Source: Halorubrum aquaticum
GTDB taxonomy: Archaea; Halobacteriota; Halobacteria; Halobacteriales; Haloferacaceae
Direction of reading: 5' to 3'
Length of the DNA: 64,000 nt
Assembly: GCF_900113615.1 (NCBI RefSeq)
Contig: NZ_FOPZ01000002.1
Location: 186,001 to 250,000 of the forward strand
Below, piece by piece: positions 8,170 through 16,229 of the stretch. Each line of letters begins with the position of its first letter. The stretch's first letter is position 1. Below the pieces are notes generated by a model that ran no database searches, was not told where the DNA came from, and worked only from the letters and a program-made list of their open reading frames with translations. The position numbers were made by a program, and so were the translations under genes.

Positions 8170-9522
8170 CTACTCCTCTTCCAGTATCTCGCCGCTCTCC
8201 CCGCGCTCCGTCTCGTCCGTGTCCGCGCGTTTCCGGACGTTGACGCGGTAGTCCGTGAGGATGTCGCGGCCGAGAAGCAGCGGGTACTCCATGTGCCCGC
8301 GGTCCTCGACGCTCGCGGTGACGGTGTGTTGGTTGCCGCCGATGCCGATCACGAGGTCGACGACGGGGCGAGCCTTCCCGCCCTTCACGCTGCCGGATTT
8401 CACCCGCGTCATGCTCTTTATCGGTCCGGCACCGATCTCCGCGGCCAACTGGGTGTCGATGCTGGTCCGGGTCGCACCCGTGTCCGACTTCGCGAACGCC
8501 TGGACCGACCCGGAGGTGCCGGTTGCGACGACCTCCTCGATGTAGCCGATGACGGGCTGTTCCGACGGACGTGTCTTCGGCTTCGGCGCACACGAGGGAC
8601 GGGAGTCGTCGAGCGTGCCCGCGATCCGTTCTACGTCGTCGTCGTCGACCTCGCCGTCGACCGTCTCGATCGCGAGCTTGGCGATGTGCGGGGCGGGGCT
8701 CGTGCCGGTCGCCTCGAAGAGGCCCTTGAACCCGGCCGTCGGGTTGACCTCGAGGACGTACCAGCCGTCGTACCCCTCGACGAGGTCGACGCCGGCGTAG
8801 TCGAGGTCCATCACTTCCGCGGCGTACAGCGCGGTGTCGGCGGCCTCATCGGGCATGTCGTCGGTGGCGTCCTCGACTGCGCCGCCAAGCGCGACGTTGG
8901 TCCGCCAGTCGCCCTCCGGCGCGTAGCGGTACATCGATCCCACGATCTCGTCGCCGACGATGTACACCCGCAGGTCCCGATGCTTCTCGTCGTCGCGGTC
9001 GATGAGCTGCTGGAGGAACGCCTGGCGGTTGCCCACCTTCGGGTTCACCCGTTCGGTGAGGTCGACCTTCCAGGTGCCGCCGCCGTGAGTGCCGATCGCG
9101 GTCTTGTAGACGCCCACCTCGCCGAAGCGCTCGCGGTCCTCGTTGAGCCGGTCGTTCGAGAGCGCGAGCAGGGCGTCGGGCACGCGGATGTTCCAGTCGG
9201 CGAGCGTCGCCGCGGTGGCGAACTTGTGGATCGACGCGAGCACCGCGTTCGGCTCGTTCAGCATCGGGCGGATCCGCTCGAACGTCGCGGCGAGCCCGAG
9301 CAGCTCCGCGGGCTGGTCGGTGTTCGAGAGAAGCAGGCGGTTCGCGATGACGTCGACGTCGGGCTCCACCGACACGTCGCCGTCCTCGACGCTTATCGCG
9401 GCGTTCTCCTCGCGGAGCCACACCGGCTCGTGACCGAGGTCCTCGACCGCGTTACAGATCGCCTTCGTCTCCTTGCTGTTGTGTAACGACAACACCCCAA
9501 CCCGTACCGGATCCGTGGTCAT
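8170..9522 (-). CDS. RimK-type ATP-grasp ligase fused to RimB-like retropepsin-fold protease
   Basis: A 450-aa two-domain protein. Residues about 5-300 form a RimK-like ATP-grasp ligase with segments TAIGTHGGGTWKVDL, DLDYAGVDLVEGYDGWYVLE and VNPTAGFKGL. This family adds amino acids such as glutamate to protein or cofactor carboxyls. Residues about 323-435 match the ATP-dependent zinc protease/RimB family, with the Asp-Thr-Gly-Ala active-site motif (KSDTGATRTS, Asp about 347) and the YPLLLGRDIL strand. Bacteria usually encode these as separate neighbouring genes. The ATG at 9522 follows the divergent promoter shared with the peptidase at 9656. The modified substrate is unknown. Confidence 0.88.
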   Translation of the reverse strand: MTTDPVRVGVLSLHNSKETKAICNAVEDLGHEPVWLREENAAISVEDGDVSVEPDVDVIANRLLLSNTDQPAELLGLAATFERIRPMLNEPNAVLASIHKFATAATLADWNIRVPDALLALSNDRLNEDRERFGEVGVYKTAIGTHGGGTWKVDLTERVNPKVGNRQAFLQQLIDRDDEKHRDLRVYIVGDEIVGSMYRYAPEGDWRTNVALGGAVEDATDDMPDEAADTALYAAEVMDLDYAGVDLVEGYDGWYVLEVNPTAGFKGLFEATGTSPAPHIAKLAIETVDGEVDDDDVERIAGTLDDSRPSCAPKPKTRPSEQPVIGYIEEVVATGTSGSVQAFAKSDTGATRTSIDTQLAAEIGAGPIKSMTRVKSGSVKGGKARPVVDLVIGIGGNQHTVTASVEDRGHMEYPLLLGRDILTDYRVNVRKRADTDETERGESGEILEEE

Positions 9523-9655
9523 GCAAGGGAGTGTGACGGCCGGGATGAAAACTGGTCCGATCGTTTCACATGCCTGAGAGCTGTCTGACACGTCCTCGCG
9601 TCGCCCGGCCAGCGCGTGCGTCACGTATATACCCGGCCCCCGGTTCGCGTGTGAC
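9523..9655. promoter_or_regulatory. Divergent promoter region between RimK/protease and aspartoacylase-like genes
   Basis: 133 bases between two divergent starts. GTATATA at 9625-9631 is centred 27-28 bases before the ATG at 9656, which predicts a leaderless transcript for the + strand gene. The minus-strand promoter is less clear. Confidence 0.55.
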
Positions 9656-10681
9656 ATGGGAAACGACCGGGCGTTCACGTACAACGGCGGCGCGGTCCCG
9701 CCCGGCGAGACGCAGAACATCCGTTACGGGATAAGCGAGACGTACCTCGGCGATCCCGTTCGCATCCCGGTGACGATCGTCAACGGCGAACGCGACGGTC
9801 CGACCGTCTTCCTCACGGCGGCCGCCCACGGCGACGAGCTCAACGGGATCGAGGTCGTCCGCGAGGTCGCCCACGAGTGGGACCTCTCCGACCTCCGTGG
9901 AACGCTGGTCTGTCTGCCCGTACTCAACGTCCCCGGGTTCCTCGCCCAACAGCGGTACCTTCCCGTCTACGACCGCGACCTGAACCGGTCGTTCCCCGGA
10001 AAGCCGGGCTCCACGAGCTCGAAGCGGATGGCCCATCGGATCTACGCGAACTTCATCGAGCCGTGCGACTTCGGCATCGACTTTCACACCTCGACGCGGG
10101 GCCGGACGAACATGCTTCACGCCCGCGGCGACATGACCGACGAGGGCGTCTATCGCCTCGCGATGGCGTTCGGCTCGAGCGTGATCATCGACAGCGACGG
10201 GCCGAGCGGAACCCTTCGCGGGGAGGCGACCGCGGACGGGGTCCCGACGATAACGGTCGAGATGGGCGAGGCACACCGGTTCCAGCGGCGGCTCATCGAC
10301 GACGCGCTCGCGGGGGTCAGGTCGGCGTTCGCGGAGTACGGAATGCTCGAGACCGAGTCGGTCCGCTGGCCCGGCTGGCGCACGATCGTCGCGGGATCCG
10401 GCGAGAAGACGTGGCTCCGGGCCGACTCGGGCGGGATCGTCGACACCCACTACGAGAGCGGATCGCTGGTTCAGGAGGGCGAGCGGATCGCGACGATCAC
10501 CAACCCGTTCAAGGAGGACGCGGTCGGCGTGAAAGCGCCCTTCACCGGCCTGCTGATCGGCGTCCTCGAGAACCCGGTCGTCTATCCGGGGAACCCGCTC
10601 TGTCACTTGGTCGAGGTCGACGAGGCGACCGAACGCGTCCTCGAGTCCGAGACCGCGGCCTCCGGGACCGGATCGCGCTGA
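9656..10681 (+). CDS. Succinylglutamate desuccinylase/aspartoacylase-family metallopeptidase
   Basis: A 341-aa M14-type zinc hydrolase. Ligands are visible as His58-x2-Glu61 (AAHGDELNG) and His144 (IDFHTSTRG). The substrate-binding YDRDLNRSFPG is at about residues 105-115 and the likely catalytic Glu is in ITVEMGEAHRF. A C-terminal barrel with a lipoyl-like fold (residues 250-325) is typical of the AstE/AspA superfamily. It shares a promoter region with the RimK/protease fusion. These three families co-occur in many genomes, so it may remove or process the amino-acid tag added by the ligase. That role is inference. Confidence 0.9.
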   Translation: MGNDRAFTYNGGAVPPGETQNIRYGISETYLGDPVRIPVTIVNGERDGPTVFLTAAAHGDELNGIEVVREVAHEWDLSDLRGTLVCLPVLNVPGFLAQQRYLPVYDRDLNRSFPGKPGSTSSKRMAHRIYANFIEPCDFGIDFHTSTRGRTNMLHARGDMTDEGVYRLAMAFGSSVIIDSDGPSGTLRGEATADGVPTITVEMGEAHRFQRRLIDDALAGVRSAFAEYGMLETESVRWPGWRTIVAGSGEKTWLRADSGGIVDTHYESGSLVQEGERIATITNPFKEDAVGVKAPFTGLLIGVLENPVVYPGNPLCHLVEVDEATERVLESETAASGTGSR

Positions 10682-10778
10682 CCGTCGAGTTCGTCGGTCG
10701 TCGGCTCGTCCCACCCGGGCAGTCCCGACGAAACGATCGGTATTACCCGCTGGACCGCGAAGGGACACGCGAAACGTA

Positions 10779-10820
10779 ATGACCGGACCCATCGAACGGC
10801 TCGGAGGGGGGAAGCGGTGA
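10779..10820 (+). other. 13-codon upstream ORF overlapping the VEET-protein start
   Basis: ATG at 10779 opens a 13-residue ORF (MTGPIERLGGGKR) whose TGA overlaps the GTG start of the next gene (GTGA). A strong Shine-Dalgarno-like GGAGGGGGG lies inside it. This suggests translational coupling; translation of the peptide itself is unproven. Confidence 0.4.
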
Positions 10821-11551
10821 ACCCCAACCGGGTCGATTTCGTCGTCGATCTGGCGTACGGGCTCATGATATTCGTCGCCGTCGTCCTCTTCTCGGTCGTC
10901 GGCAACCAGGTCGGGATCGCCTTCGGGCTCGGCGTACTCATCTCGTACGCCATCCACGTCTTCTGGAAGATGGCCCGGTTCGACCCCGAGTGGATGACTC
11001 AGGAGGTCACGGAGAACGTCGAGGAGACGCTGAAGACCGAGGTCGACGCGGTCATCGAGCGCCTCGAGGAGGTGAACGACCGCGTGGACCGCCGCCCCCG
11101 CGCCGACGAGGTCGAGGAGGCGGTCGACGAGAGCGTCGGAAAGGTCTCTGAGGACGTCGAGCGCACCGTCGAGGAGAAGGTCGGCGAGGTGACGAAGGAC
11201 GTCGAGGAGACCGTCGAGAAGGTCTCGGAGGACGTCGAGAAGACCGTCGAGGAGACGGTGGAGGGAACCGTGGAGGAGACCGTCGAGAAGACCGTCGAGG
11301 AGCAGGTCGGCGAAACCGTCGAGGAAACGGTTGAGGAGACCGTCGAGGAAACGGTGGAAGAGACGGTGGAGGAGACGGTCGGTGAGACGGTGGAGGAAAC
11401 GGTAGAAGAGACGGTCGAGGAGACCGTCGAGAAGCGGATCGACGAGGTCGTCGACGAGGACGTCGTGGAGGGTGAGAACAGCAAGGACGACGAGGCCGAC
11501 GGGAACGACGAGGCCGACGGGAACGACGAGAAGAAAGGCGACGGCGAGTAG
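10817..11551 (+). CDS. Membrane protein with long VEET tetrapeptide-repeat tail
   Basis: A 244-aa protein. Two hydrophobic helices at about residues 8-48 are followed by a cytoplasmic or external tail. The tail runs from about residue 60 as continuous acidic helix, dominated from residue 95 to 215 by a Val-Glu-Glu-Thr period-4 repeat with variants (VEEK, VGET, VEKT). It ends with an Asp/Asn/Glu-rich segment. The repeat resembles apolipoprotein-like or LEA-like amphipathic helices more than a heptad coiled coil. GTG start with SD GGAGGGGGG 6 bases upstream. Function unknown; a scaffold or membrane-surface role is only a guess. Confidence 0.82.
   Translation: MNPNRVDFVVDLAYGLMIFVAVVLFSVVGNQVGIAFGLGVLISYAIHVFWKMARFDPEWMTQEVTENVEETLKTEVDAVIERLEEVNDRVDRRPRADEVEEAVDESVGKVSEDVERTVEEKVGEVTKDVEETVEKVSEDVEKTVEETVEGTVEETVEKTVEEQVGETVEETVEETVEETVEETVEETVGETVEETVEETVEETVEKRIDEVVDEDVVEGENSKDDEADGNDEADGNDEKKGDGE
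11197..11439 (+). repeat. 12-bp degenerate tandem repeat encoding VEET units
   Basis: Roughly twenty 12-base units of the form GTCGAGGAGACC are strung together in frame inside the membrane-protein gene. Synonymous differences (GTG/GTC/GTA/GTT, GAG/GAA) show that the units are old or that the array is held at the protein level. Confidence 0.85.
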
Positions 11552-11581
11552 AACCGAGGGCTCCGTTTCCGTCGTCCCCGA

Positions 11582-12058
11582 TCAGTTCCGGTCGCGGACG
11601 CCGACCGCGACCGCCGCGACGACCGAGAGGAATCCGACGAGGAAGCCGACCGGCTGAACCAACAGCCGCTGGAGGACGACCTCGCGCGGCTCGCGCTCGA
11701 CCGATCTGGTCCAGAACTCGTACCGCGTGCCGTCGTGAGCGACGACGATCAACCCGTCCCCGAGCGTGGGGCCCGTCGGGTACGACAACGACTCGGCCCG
11801 CTCGTCGGGGTCCTCCACCGTGAACCCGCCGTCGGGCGACTCGAGTGCCCGATCGAAGGCGTCGCGGGCGTCGGCGTCGAGTTCGTCGCGGTCGACCACG
11901 TCGCCCTCCGCGTACGGCGGGGTCTCGGGTCCGACCGGCTGGACCGCGTGGGCGTACGCGGTCGTCGGCTCCGCGATCGGTACGGGCAGGTACAGCGGGT
12001 TCGCCATCAACAGTCCGCCGAGCGCGAGGAGGACCGCGACGGAGACGTGCCGGGACAT
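11582..12058 (-). CDS. Secreted/membrane-anchored hypothetical protein
   Basis: A 158-aa protein with an N-terminal hydrophobic segment (residues 5-24, probable signal/anchor), a roughly 90-residue acidic extracellular domain and a C-terminal transmembrane helix (about 133-153) ending in charged VRDRN. The middle contains an ELDADARDAFDRALESPDGG helix and a strand pair around GLIVVAHDGTRYEFWT. Layout and some motifs recall the protein at 61212-61985. No functional family is recognised. It is convergent with the VEET gene. Confidence 0.75.
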   Translation of the reverse strand: MSRHVSVAVLLALGGLLMANPLYLPVPIAEPTTAYAHAVQPVGPETPPYAEGDVVDRDELDADARDAFDRALESPDGGFTVEDPDERAESLSYPTGPTLGDGLIVVAHDGTRYEFWTRSVEREPREVVLQRLLVQPVGFLVGFLSVVAAVAVGVRDRN

Positions 12059-12178
12059 GGAACCGCTATCGCCGGGGCGCGATAAGAGGGTTTCCGCCGC
12101 GAGGCCGAGGACCGATCGGGATCGTGGGAACCGTCACGGCACGGAACGCCTATCCGATCCGGGCCCGCGATCCGAGAC

Positions 12179-13030
12179 GTGACCGACGACCTCGACACGC
12201 CGGTGCTCGATAACCACCTCCACCTCGACCCCCGGCACGGCCGCGGCATCGACGCCGTCGACGACTTCGTTCGCCTCGGCGGCACCCACCTCCTCGTCGT
12301 CAACAAGCCGTCGTGGCTCCTCGGCGTGGAGGTCGAGGAGCCGGACGACTTCCGGGCGGTCTTCGAGGAGACGATCGACGCCGTCGACGACGCGACCGAG
12401 GCGCTGCCCGGCCGCGCGTGGCCCGTTCTCGGCGTCCACCCCGGACTCGTGAGTCGGCTCGTCGACGACCGAGGGTTCACGCCCGCGGAGGCGCGCGATC
12501 TGATGTGCGGCGGGATCGACGCCGCGAGCGAGTTCGTCGACGCCGGCCGCGCGCTGGCGCTCAAATCGGGGCGGCCCCACTACGACGTGAGCGACGCGGT
12601 GTGGGAGGCCTCGAACGCGGTGACTCGCCACGCGTTCGAGCGGGCCGCGGCGGTCGACTGCGCGGTCCAGCTTCACACCGAGGCGATCGAGGACCTCACC
12701 GACCTCGCGGCCGTCGCCGAGGACGTCGGACTCGACCCGGGCAGGGTGGTGAAACACTACGCCGCCGGGCGGCTCGCGGGACCCGTTCCGAGCGTGATGA
12801 GCGAGAAGGACCGGCTCGAGCGTGCCGCGGAGTCGGGCGAACCGTTCCTGATGGAGACGGATTTCGTCGACGACCCCGACAGGCCGGGGATGGTCCTCGG
12901 TCCGAAGACCGTCCCGCGGCGGGTCCGGTGGATGCTCGAGTCGGGATACGAGGACGCCGTCCGCCGCGCGCACGTCGAGACGCCCGCCGCGGTGTACGGG
13001 ATCGACACCGAGGCGACGCTGGAGACGTGA
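12179..13030 (+). CDS. TatD-related metal-dependent hydrolase
   Basis: A 283-aa TIM-barrel amidohydrolase of the TatD-like archaeal group. Metal ligands are His13 and His15 (DNHLHLDP), with further candidates in LGVHPGL, QLHTEA, VVKHYAA and the Asp of METDFVDDP. TatD relatives are metal-dependent nucleases or hydrolases; the substrate here is unknown. GTG start at 12179, since no ATG lies before the metal motif. It sits alone between the hypothetical gene at 11582 and the small gene at 13125. Confidence 0.88.
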   Translation: MTDDLDTPVLDNHLHLDPRHGRGIDAVDDFVRLGGTHLLVVNKPSWLLGVEVEEPDDFRAVFEETIDAVDDATEALPGRAWPVLGVHPGLVSRLVDDRGFTPAEARDLMCGGIDAASEFVDAGRALALKSGRPHYDVSDAVWEASNAVTRHAFERAAAVDCAVQLHTEAIEDLTDLAAVAEDVGLDPGRVVKHYAAGRLAGPVPSVMSEKDRLERAAESGEPFLMETDFVDDPDRPGMVLGPKTVPRRVRWMLESGYEDAVRRAHVETPAAVYGIDTEATLET

Positions 13031-13094
13031 GCGAGACGGACGCGAGGCGCGGCTCGGATCCGTGAACCCCGCAATCGCTGCCCGGAAACAGTAG

Positions 13095-13102
13095 TTATTA
13101 AT
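13095..13102 (+). promoter_or_regulatory. TATA box for the 83-aa gene
   Basis: TTATTAAT in an AT-rich patch, centred about 27 bases before the ATG at 13125; a leaderless transcript is predicted. Confidence 0.55.
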
Positions 13103-13124
13103 CGTGTAGTTCGTATCGGGGGGT

Positions 13125-13376
13125 ATGGCCGAGATAGCCATCGAGTACGCCTCCGGGAACCGCCTCCGTTCGGAGGCCGAGACGGCCCGACGCCTGATCG
13201 ACGCCTACCTCGGAGACCGTCCCGACGTCGACGACGTGACCCTCTCGCCGTCGACGGAGTCGGTGTTCTGCGTCAGCGTCGAGGGCGACCGGATCTGGTG
13301 TACCGACCCCCGCGAGTGGATCGACTCGATGGAGGCGGTATCCGCCGCCCGCAGTCGGCTCTCCGAGCTCCACTGA
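13125..13376 (+). CDS. Small haloarchaeal hypothetical protein
   Basis: An 83-aa acidic protein with alternating helix and strand segments: AIEYASGNRLRSEAE, a helix to about residue 30, VTLSPSTESVFCVSVEGDRI and a final helix. Two Cys (VFCVSV, IWCTD) lie 11 residues apart. A well-placed TATA box and a clean start support it as a real gene. It is convergent with the agmatinase. No function is recognised. Confidence 0.7.
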   Translation: MAEIAIEYASGNRLRSEAETARRLIDAYLGDRPDVDDVTLSPSTESVFCVSVEGDRIWCTDPREWIDSMEAVSAARSRLSELH

Positions 13377-13431
13377 GCACGGGGAACGACGCGAACCGCG
13401 CCGACCCGCGGGACGGTCGACGCGTGGCGTC

Positions 13432-14256
13432 TCACGTCGACGAGCCGGCGGCGTGTGCGTGGACGAACTCTCGAAGCAGTTTCCCTCCGAGTGCCGCCGC
13501 CTGGCCGTCGTCGCGGTCGTTCACCTCGACGATATCGAAGCCGTCGGCGTGCGGCGCGACCGCGCGCACGAGGTCGCGTACCTCGCGCGGGTGGAGTCCG
13601 AACGGCTCCATGGTCCCCGTGCCGGGCGCGAATCCCGGGTCGACCCCGTCGACGTCGACCGAGAGGTACGTCGACCCGTCGGCGAACTCGTCGGGATCGA
13701 GGTCGTCGACCCACTCGCGGGCGTCCTCGGGCGCGACGACCGTCACGTCGCTCTCGGCGGCGCGGTCCCACTCCTCCGGGGAGCCGGTGCGCGCGCCGAC
13801 GACCACCGCGCGGTCGACGACGTCGAGCGCGTGACGGGTGACGCAGGCGTGGTTCCACGGGTTCCCGGCGTACTCCGCACGGAGGTCGAGGTGTGCGTCG
13901 ACGACGACGAGGGTCTCCGGCGAGACGGCCTCGACGCCGGCGTAGGTGACGGTGTGTTCCCCGCCGATCGCGAGCGGGACCGCGCCGTCGAGGACGACGC
14001 TCCGGAGTTCGGCGGCGAGGTGGTCGAGGTACTCGCGCGTGTCGTCCCAGGGGGTGACGTCGCCCGCGTCGTGGACGCCGAGCGCGGAGAAGTGGCCGTC
14101 CGTTCTGTCGTCGTAGTCGTCGTACGATTCGGAGAATCGCCGGATCCGGTCGGGTCCGAACCGGGTTCCGGGCTGGAACGTGGTCGTGGCGTCGAGGGGA
14201 GCGCCGACGACCACGTACGATGCCGCGTCGCGGTCGGCGGTCGCTCCGGGAAACAT
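13432..14256 (-). CDS. speB: Agmatinase-family ureohydrolase
   Basis: A 274-aa ureohydrolase with all Mn ligands visible: GGEHTVTY, VVDAHLDLR (Asp-x-His-x-Asp pattern) and SVDVDGVDPGFAPGTGTMEP. It is encoded 7 bases after aIF5A on the same strand. In haloarchaea this neighbour has been implicated in the agmatine-dependent route to deoxyhypusine on aIF5A, where an agmatinase-like enzyme removes the urea group. The gene order here fits that role; classical agmatine-to-putrescine activity is the alternative. The ATG at 14256 is the only start consistent with the short spacer. Confidence 0.9.
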   Translation of the reverse strand: MFPGATADRDAASYVVVGAPLDATTTFQPGTRFGPDRIRRFSESYDDYDDRTDGHFSALGVHDAGDVTPWDDTREYLDHLAAELRSVVLDGAVPLAIGGEHTVTYAGVEAVSPETLVVVDAHLDLRAEYAGNPWNHACVTRHALDVVDRAVVVGARTGSPEEWDRAAESDVTVVAPEDAREWVDDLDPDEFADGSTYLSVDVDGVDPGFAPGTGTMEPFGLHPREVRDLVRAVAPHADGFDIVEVNDRDDGQAAALGGKLLREFVHAHAAGSST

Positions 14257-14263
14257 GCCTCGA

Positions 14264-14641
14264 TTACCCGACGACCTTGCGCTGGCCCTCGTACTCGAGG
14301 TACTCGATGGTGTCGTCCGAGGAGAAGTCCTCGCCATCGGGGATCCGCATCGTGAACGTCTCGTAGGTGTCGAGGTCCATGACTTGGGCGTCGTCGCCGG
14401 AGACGGAGACGACCTGGCCCTGTTTCCGCTGGATGATCGGCACCCACACCTTCGCGTCGACCGGCTGCGAGAGCGAGCGCTTCTTCTCGTCGAAGACGCC
14501 CTTCCCCTCGACGCGGGCCTTCGCGCTCCCGTGTTTCCCGGGTTTAGCGGTGCTGTAGTGGTTGATCTTACAGGGGGAACTATCCATCATCACGTAGCTC
14601 CCCTCCTGGAGTTCTCGGACCTGCTTCTGCTCTCGCGGCAT
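14264..14641 (-). CDS. eif5A: Translation factor aIF5A
   Basis: 125 aa, the usual archaeal length. The modified-lysine loop is intact ([12 protein letters not shown], Lys36 as the expected hypusine or deoxyhypusine site), followed by the OB-fold C-terminal domain. aIF5A helps ribosomes through difficult peptide bonds. It is the first gene of a two-gene unit with the ureohydrolase. The TATA box at 14666-14672 is 28 bases before the ATG, so the message is probably leaderless. Confidence 0.97.
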   Translation of the reverse strand: MPREQKQVRELQEGSYVMMDSSPCKINHYSTAKPGKHGSAKARVEGKGVFDEKKRSLSQPVDAKVWVPIIQRKQGQVVSVSGDDAQVMDLDTYETFTMRIPDGEDFSSDDTIEYLEYEGQRKVVG

Positions 14642-14665
14642 ACACCGGCTTACCCCCGGCGCGGG

Positions 14666-14672
14666 TATAAAC
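14666..14672 (-). promoter_or_regulatory. TATA box of the aIF5A-agmatinase unit
   Basis: Read on the minus strand as GTTTATA, centred 28 bases before the aIF5A ATG at 14641. Confidence 0.6.
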
Positions 14673-14785
14673 GGTTTGGAACGCCGTCGCTGCGGCGCGA
14701 AACGTCGTCGTCGCGCGTTCGATCGCTCACCACACGCGTTCGACGCTCGTCCTCGTGCCTTCGACGACCACGCCGTCCCCGTCCG

Positions 14786-15055
14786 CTACGGGTGGAACTC
14801 GTCGTCGTACTCCTCCTCGTCGTCCTCGTCCGGCGGGACGAGCCGGCCGGTGAGGAGGTAGCTGACGACGAACAGCGCGATGAAGCCCACGCCGACGGCG
14901 GCGGTCGTCCGCACCACGAACGGGAAGTCGATCCAGAGGAAGTACCGGTCGGCGATCGCGATGGCGACGATCGCGACCAGGATCGCCTTCTGTTCGTCGG
15001 TCGGGTCCCGGACGAGCCCGACGACGTCCTCCTTGAGATCGCCGACGAGCCCCAT
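14786..15055 (-). CDS. Small two-TM membrane protein
   Basis: An 89-aa protein with an amphipathic N-terminus (GLVGDLKEDVVGLVRDPT), two hydrophobic helices (about residues 24-42 and 47-68) and an acidic tail DEDDEEEYDDEF. The ATG lies immediately after the stop of the aminotransferase gene (1-base gap), so they form one transcription unit. Function unknown. Confidence 0.78.
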   Translation of the reverse strand: MGLVGDLKEDVVGLVRDPTDEQKAILVAIVAIAIADRYFLWIDFPFVVRTTAAVGVGFIALFVVSYLLTGRLVPPDEDDEEEYDDEFHP

Positions 15056-15056
15056 C

Positions 15057-16229
15057 TCAGCGGCTCCCTCCGTCAGGGACCGCGTCGTCGACGGTCTCCG
15101 CGTCCTCGGCCGTCTCCGTGCCGTCCTCTGCGTGTGCCTCGATGACGCCGCTCACCCGATCGAGTCCCTCCTCCAGTTCGTCGGTCGGGAGCCCGAACCC
15201 GATCCGGAAGCGGTCGGGGTACCCGAAGAGGTCGCCGGGCGCGAGCACGACGCCCGCCTCCTCGACGACGGTCCGGCAGAACTCCCGGGCGTCCTCGAAC
15301 CCGTCGGGGATCGTCGGGAAACCGTTGACGCCGACGGGGTCGTACCACTCCAGACCGTGTCGGTCGACCCACTCGGCGACGCGCTGGCGGTGCTTCTCCG
15401 CCAGCTCGCGGTTCTCGGAGAGGATCCGCTCCTCGCGCCGGCCGAGCGCCTGCTCGGCGACGTGCTGGCCGAGGAGGCTCGGCGAGATGGTGGTGTAGTC
15501 CTTCCACTGCCAGGCGCGCTCGACCACCGGCTCGGGACCCGCGATCCAGCCGAAGCGCAGGCCGGCGAGGCCGTACGCCTTCGTGAGGCTCGTCGTCGAG
15601 ATCCCGTGCGCGCCGAGGCTCGCCACCGGCTCGTGGGGGTCCGAGGAGAGCAGCCGGTACACCTCGTCACACAGCAGGTAGGCGTCGTTCTCGACGGCGA
15701 GGTCGTACACCGCGCGGATCCGATCCTCGTCGTGGTAGCGGCCGGACGGGTTGTTCGGGTTGTTGACGACGATCACGGCGGTGTCCTCGCGGACCGCGTC
15801 CGCGACCGCGTCGGGATCCAGCTCCCACTCGGGCGGGGAGAGCTCGACGCGGGTGACCTCGCCGAACGCCTCGGGGACCGCGTGGAGCGCCTGGTAGGTC
15901 GGCGTGACGACGACCGCGTGGGAGCCCGAGCCGACCCCGTCGTCGCCGACCGGGTCGTCCGAGCCCACGAGCGCCAGGAACGTCAGGAAGTTCGCCTCCT
16001 GGGTGCCGCAGGTGAACAGCACCTCGTCGGCGCTCCGGCCGTACCGCTCGCCGACGCGGGCGCGGAACTCGGGGTCGCCGTTCGTCGGGATCACGTATCC
16101 CAACTCGCCGGGGTCGAGGTCGAACCGGTCCGCCTCGAGCGACCGGATCCCGCTCTCCGCCAGCATGACGTCCGCCTCGTGTTCGTACTTCGCGAACCAG
16201 CGTTCGAGCCCGAACGGATCGATGTCCAT
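15057..16229 (-). CDS. PLP-dependent aminotransferase, class I/II
   Basis: A 390-aa fold-type-I aminotransferase. The PLP lysine lies in TTSLTKAYGLAGLRFGW, the cofactor Asn/Asp motifs in VNNPNNPSGRYH and LLCDEVYRLL, and the carboxylate-binding Arg in RFRIGFGLP. Substrate specificity cannot be read; aspartate, aromatic or branched-chain acceptors are all possible. The ATG at 16229 was chosen over a GTG three codons upstream. It is the leading gene of a unit with the small membrane protein. Confidence 0.9.
   Translation of the reverse strand: MDIDPFGLERWFAKYEHEADVMLAESGIRSLEADRFDLDPGELGYVIPTNGDPEFRARVGERYGRSADEVLFTCGTQEANFLTFLALVGSDDPVGDDGVGSGSHAVVVTPTYQALHAVPEAFGEVTRVELSPPEWELDPDAVADAVREDTAVIVVNNPNNPSGRYHDEDRIRAVYDLAVENDAYLLCDEVYRLLSSDPHEPVASLGAHGISTTSLTKAYGLAGLRFGWIAGPEPVVERAWQWKDYTTISPSLLGQHVAEQALGRREERILSENRELAEKHRQRVAEWVDRHGLEWYDPVGVNGFPTIPDGFEDAREFCRTVVEEAGVVLAPGDLFGYPDRFRIGFGLPTDELEEGLDRVSGVIEAHAEDGTETAEDAETVDDAVPDGGSR

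Noticed and set aside
11197..11439. Possible CRISPR-like array
   Set aside because: Units are contiguous 12-mers without spacers and are in frame in a coding gene.
10999..11484. VSST-repeat ORF opposite the VEET gene
   Set aside because: Exact mirror of the VEET repeat; no start signal or independent features.
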